Source: Sporolactobacillus laevolacticus DSM 442
GTDB taxonomy: Bacteria > Bacillota > Bacilli > Bacillales > Sporolactobacillaceae
Length of the DNA stretch: 64,000 nucleotides
Assembly (NCBI RefSeq): GCF_000497245.1
Contig: NZ_AWTC01000003.1
Span: 1,688-65,687, forward strand
Direction: 5' to 3'
The translations under genes and the position numbers were made by a program. Positions 61,041 through 64,000 of the stretch are shown here, in pieces (position 1 is the first letter of the stretch; the number at the start of each line of letters is the position of its first letter). The notes under the pieces were generated by a model. It searched no databases and had not been told where the DNA came from. It worked only from the letters and a program-made list of their open reading frames with translations.

Positions 61041-63029
61041 TCACAAATCAGCAGCTGAATCCTTTGTATTATAGCGATTGAACCAATTAATGATCTCGCT
61101 TAAACGGGATAATCGATTTTTTGGCCGTCCACTTCTTGAAAGTTCATGATTTTCACCTTTAATGCGTACAAAGCGTGTTTCCACACCAAGGCGGCGAAGT
61201 GCCACATACCATTGTTCCGCTTGTTCAATTGGACAGCGATGATCTTCTTCACTGTGGATGATGCATATTGGTGTTTTTACTTTGTTCGCATTTCGGATCG
61301 GTGAAAAACTCATCAATAGATCTTCATCCGTCCAAAGATCAGCACCATTGAAATAGCGAGTCAGGAAATAATAACCGATATCGCTCGTTCCGTAAAAATT
61401 ATACAGATTACAGATTGATCTTTGCGTTACGGCTGCACGAAAGCGATCTGTTGTTCCAACTATTGTGTTCGTCATAAAGCCGCCGTAGCTGCCACCGGTC
61501 ACATATTGACGTTCCCGGTCACATTCGGGGAAATGTTCCAATACATAGTCCAGACCCTTAAGAATGTCGATCTTGTCTTTTCGTCCCCAGTCGCCATAAC
61601 AGCCAGCGCAGAATTTGGCGCCATAACCGCGGCTGCCGCGAGGATTCGTAAAGACGACAGCATAGCCTTGTGCAGCCAGACATTGAAATTCATGATTGAA
61701 TGAATTGCCGTATGCAAATGCAGGGCCTCCGTGGATCTCCAATACAACCGGCACTTTTTCAGTGGCACGCACGGATTTTGGAGGGAAGAGCACCCATCCA
61801 TCTATTTGCCAATCATCATCTGCCCCTGAATATGTAAATGCAATCGGTTCATTTAAGTCAAGCTGTTCAAACAATTGCTGATTATGATGACTAACTTGTC
61901 GAATGCTGTCGTTATTTCCTAGGAAATAAAGATCACCTGTCGAAAGTGGGGATGAAATGATAGCAATAATGTGCTCGTTTTTGATATCAAAAGAAGTGAC
62001 CACAGATTTATCTTTCATGTAGACCGTTGAAAGGTTTCCATCAAGATCGACGCGCTTTAATCCAGTGGAACCGCCATCTTGAACAAGATAAATCAGCGAA
62101 CGCCCGCTCTTATCCCAAAGAAAAAGTGTGTTGCTGCTATCAAATCGGACATCAGTGCCGACAAAATTGCCAAGTGATAACTTTTCTTTTTCCATCAGAT
62201 TTTTTGCGAATCCACCGGTTATAGGAACAAGGAAGATCCCGATGTTTTCAGGGGTACATTCGCCATCTTCATTTCCAGCAAGCGCTATAGTTTGTCCATC
62301 AGGTGAAACCTGGATATCATAAATATAACCTTTGGCATCATAAATGCGTCTTGTGGTTTGATTGGAAAGATCATAAGCGTACATATCTTTAAGATAATCT
62401 GTTTGATCTGGATTTTGTTTTCCCATACAAAAAAATAGTTGGGTCCCATCGGGAGAAAATACAGGTAATTCTGAGGTGCATTGCGGATCAGTAATTAGTG
62501 TCTTTTGTTTGTTCTCAATCGAATAGAGATACAAAGCTGTTGTGCCATCAACAAATCCTTTTCCGTTTTGCAAAAATCGGAGTCTGCTAATTATCGTTAC
62601 ATCCTCATTGTCACTCTCAATTTTGTCTTTGATCATCGTTTGGCAAGCGAGCTGCTTTCCATCGGGACTAAGTGCAAAGTCACTGACTCCTTCTTCAAAG
62701 TCAGTTAGAAGCTCGGATTCACCAAGCGTCAAGGCAATGCGCCACACTTGATCTTTTCCTGTGCGATTAGAAAGGAAATAAACGAACGAACCATCGGCAG
62801 AAAAACGTGGGCTGTGATGCTTAACCAAAGTGTCTTCATTGTAGTCATGAGTCAGCGGTTTCGGTTCGCTTTCGCCATCCGTCCAATATAGGGATGAAGC
62901 ATAACCGTTTTGTTTTAGATAGGTCTTGGTGACGACATAAACGGCCTTTTTTCCATCTGGTGAGAGTACTGGCGCACCCGCAAAGGTAAATGCCGATAAA
63001 TCATTAATCGTAATCAAACGCTTGTTCAA
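61041..63029 (-). CDS. S9 family prolyl oligopeptidase (acylaminoacyl-peptidase-like)
   Basis: Serine peptidase acting on short peptides, 662 residues, cytosolic, like B. subtilis YuxL. The first about 400 residues form a beta propeller with TolB/DPP-like repeats (APVLSPDGKKAVYVV, SPRFSADGSFVYFLSNRTG, PVFSPDGTQLFFC, IQVSPDGQTIALAG). The C-terminal alpha/beta hydrolase has the nucleophile in VTGGSYGGFMTN, Asp in IIHSEEDHRCP and His in KGENHELSRSG. TTG 63029 lies 7 nt after GGAGGG. Confidence 0.92.
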   Translation of the reverse strand: MNKRLITINDLSAFTFAGAPVLSPDGKKAVYVVTKTYLKQNGYASSLYWTDGESEPKPLTHDYNEDTLVKHHSPRFSADGSFVYFLSNRTGKDQVWRIALTLGESELLTDFEEGVSDFALSPDGKQLACQTMIKDKIESDNEDVTIISRLRFLQNGKGFVDGTTALYLYSIENKQKTLITDPQCTSELPVFSPDGTQLFFCMGKQNPDQTDYLKDMYAYDLSNQTTRRIYDAKGYIYDIQVSPDGQTIALAGNEDGECTPENIGIFLVPITGGFAKNLMEKEKLSLGNFVGTDVRFDSSNTLFLWDKSGRSLIYLVQDGGSTGLKRVDLDGNLSTVYMKDKSVVTSFDIKNEHIIAIISSPLSTGDLYFLGNNDSIRQVSHHNQQLFEQLDLNEPIAFTYSGADDDWQIDGWVLFPPKSVRATEKVPVVLEIHGGPAFAYGNSFNHEFQCLAAQGYAVVFTNPRGSRGYGAKFCAGCYGDWGRKDKIDILKGLDYVLEHFPECDRERQYVTGGSYGGFMTNTIVGTTDRFRAAVTQRSICNLYNFYGTSDIGYYFLTRYFNGADLWTDEDLLMSFSPIRNANKVKTPICIIHSEEDHRCPIEQAEQWYVALRRLGVETRFVRIKGENHELSRSGRPKNRLSRLSEIINWFNRYNTKDSAADL

Positions 63030-63182
63030 ATTAGTTCCCTCCTTTGTTCCAATTATAGGTTATTTGCGGATGTACCACATCTCTTTTTACCTTGCTACAG
63101 CAAAAAAAAGAAAAGTAATTATCTAATCTGAAGCCATACTCCTCGTCTATTAGTGAAATAACCGAGTTATTACTACAGCTTG

Positions 63183-63217
63183 CAAAAAAAAACACCATCT
63201 TCAATTGAAGATGGTGT
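63183..63217 (-). terminator. Terminator of the CotF-like gene pair
   Basis: A perfect 26-bp palindrome, 13-base arms ACACCATCTTCAA / TTGAAGATGGTGT, followed on the minus strand by nine T residues. Confidence 0.9.
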
Positions 63218-63245
63218 GAAGAATGGTGTGAGAGAAGGATCAAAC

Positions 63246-63584
63246 TTATTTAGGAAATTGCTGCTGGGCGTATTGGGCAAATTGTTGTTGAGTTTGCTGA
63301 ATTTTTTGCGGATCCTGAGATTCAAACTTATACCATCCTTTATTAAACATCAGGTTGAATAGATCACGCTGATGATCACAGGTCGCGTCAAAAACGGATT
63401 TGATGTCTTGATATAATGCTTGGTGGCTTGCTTCCTGCAGCGCATGAACATAAGAGGTGCCCAAATACTTTTCGGTTAGAAGTACATCGTTGAGATAATC
63501 TCTGTCGTTCATCTGCTGCGTTTTCGGGACTTGTGTTTCGGTGTTCTGAATTGGCATGGATTGTACCGGTTGTTTTTCCATCAT
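63246..63584 (-). CDS. CotF-like spore coat protein
   Basis: 112 residues, four-helix ferritin-like CotF domain (Coat_F, PF07875): MNDRDYLNDVLLTEKYLGTSYVHALQEASHQALYQDIKSVFDATCDHQRDLFNLMFNKGWY, then a Gln-rich tail (QKIQQTQQQFAQYAQQQFPK). Found in the coat of dormant spores and expected in the mother cell late in sporulation. ATG 63584 is 9 nt after GGAGG and overlaps the upstream gene's stop (ATGA), so the two are translated together. Confidence 0.85.
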   Translation of the reverse strand: MMEKQPVQSMPIQNTETQVPKTQQMNDRDYLNDVLLTEKYLGTSYVHALQEASHQALYQDIKSVFDATCDHQRDLFNLMFNKGWYKFESQDPQKIQQTQQQFAQYAQQQFPK

Positions 63585-63859
63585 TGCATCACACCTCCTG
63601 CCATGGCTGTTGTTTGAATGTGTTTGCCCAGGTGATTGAGGATGTCCTGATAATGACGAATATGGAGTTGGGATGTACGGTTCATTGCCTGGATAACATC
63701 CTGATCTTGACACATCGCCGCATAGGCATGTGCTTTCTTGATAATCGCAAGGTTCCATGACAGAATATCTTCAATGTAAAGAAAATCTTTAGTGGAAAGG
63801 ATCGCCGGTGGCTGAGCAAAATTCATTGGGGTTTGACCGCTCTGCTGCTGCATGTTCAT
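63581..63859 (-). CDS. Small CotF-related spore protein
   Basis: 92 residues (ATG 63859, AAGGAG 12 nt upstream; ATG 63901 lacks a site). A Gln/Pro-rich head, then two helices, STKDFLYIEDILSWNLAIIKKAHAYAAMCQDQDVIQAM and SQLHIRHYQDILNHLGKHIQ, with the ferritin-like pattern of CotF partners. In Bacilli such short proteins precede Coat_F genes. Cotranscribed and overlapping with the CotF-like gene; probable spore coat role. Confidence 0.7.
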   Translation of the reverse strand: MNMQQQSGQTPMNFAQPPAILSTKDFLYIEDILSWNLAIIKKAHAYAAMCQDQDVIQAMNRTSQLHIRHYQDILNHLGKHIQTTAMAGGVMQ

Positions 63860-64000
63860 GTGTTTTTCACACTCCTTTTTTTTTGTGGTGGCGGTGCTCA
63901 TATGTATTATGTCCTTGGGTCCTTAAAAAAATTTGGTCCTGGTGAATTAAATAAGTCTTTTTCATGGCTTGTTTTTTTGCTTGCTGCATCGATGTGGTTA
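63860..64000. other. Upstream region of the coat gene pair
   Basis: Presumed sporulation promoter of the pair; I could not fix a sigma-E/K element. The neighbour further left on the minus strand is outside the window. Confidence 0.3.

Overview
The window looks like chromosome of a low-to-mid GC, endospore-forming Bacillales bacterium. Evidence: a YjcZ-type mini spore protein, two CotF-like coat genes, a YtaF/MntP-like membrane protein, YpjP, a CwlC-type amidase, B. subtilis-type GltC, AlsR, LipM and Hom, strong GGAGG ribosome sites with many GTG/TTG starts, and T-box leaders. The catabolic acetolactate pathway and an atypical MIP channel of the kind seen in lactic bacteria make a Sporolactobacillus-like organism my best guess, not a proof. 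I see no prophage, plasmid, insertion sequence, CRISPR array, tRNA or rRNA; this is mainly core metabolism with small accessory pieces.

Layout. 1-5.4 kb: a 5'-truncated VOC gene, an IolS-like aldo/keto reductase, a cell-wall amidase, a repeat-rich coiled-coil gene cut short by a 32-bp tandem duplication, a YdcF/ElyC-type membrane protein, a YjcZ mini-gene and a CBS protein. 5.4-9.5 kb (minus strand): ECF transporter module EcfA1-EcfA2-EcfT with a nearby S component, then a GNAT enzyme. 9.6-16.5 kb: thioredoxin-fold protein, DedA protein, MIP channel divergent from an AraC regulator, thioesterase, cardiolipin synthase, AI-2E family protein. 16.5-20.2 kb: alsR divergent from alsSD (pyruvate to acetoin). 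20.4-26.8 kb: small membrane protein, MntP/YtaF-like protein, methyltransferase, AIM24 protein, BNR-repeat protein, HAD hydrolase, type II pantothenate kinase. 27-31.3 kb (minus strand): T-box controlled class V aminotransferase-serA, and hisC. 31.7 kb: an RpiR-type regulator preceded by a structured, terminator-bounded intergenic region. 32.6-36 kb (minus strand): hom-thrC-thrB with a 31-codon ORF behind its terminator. 36.3-37.2 kb: a T-box leader driving an orphan IlvN-like regulatory subunit. 37.3-40.9 kb: SNF2 ATPase and SWIM protein. 41.4-43.2 kb: lipM-lipA. 43.2-50.4 kb: gltC divergent from gltAB. 50.8-54.5 kb: ppx-ppk. 54.7-58.3 kb: nrdIEF behind two NrdR boxes. 58.5-64 kb: ypjP, GDSL hydrolase, CAP-domain secreted protein, S9 peptidase, and a translationally coupled CotF-like pair.

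How the parts fit. Nitrogen and amino-acid supply dominate: glutamate synthase, serine, threonine and a branched-chain regulatory subunit, with two tRNA-sensing leaders. alsSD drains pyruvate to neutral acetoin. LipM-LipA builds the lipoyl cofactor, CoaW starts CoA synthesis, and nrdIEF makes deoxynucleotides under NrdR. The most unusual items are the duplication-interrupted coiled-coil gene, the orphan T-box/IlvN-like unit, a possible structured RNA near 31.4 kb, a mini-ORF whose ribosome site lies inside a terminator stem, and two families of dispersed non-coding repeats.
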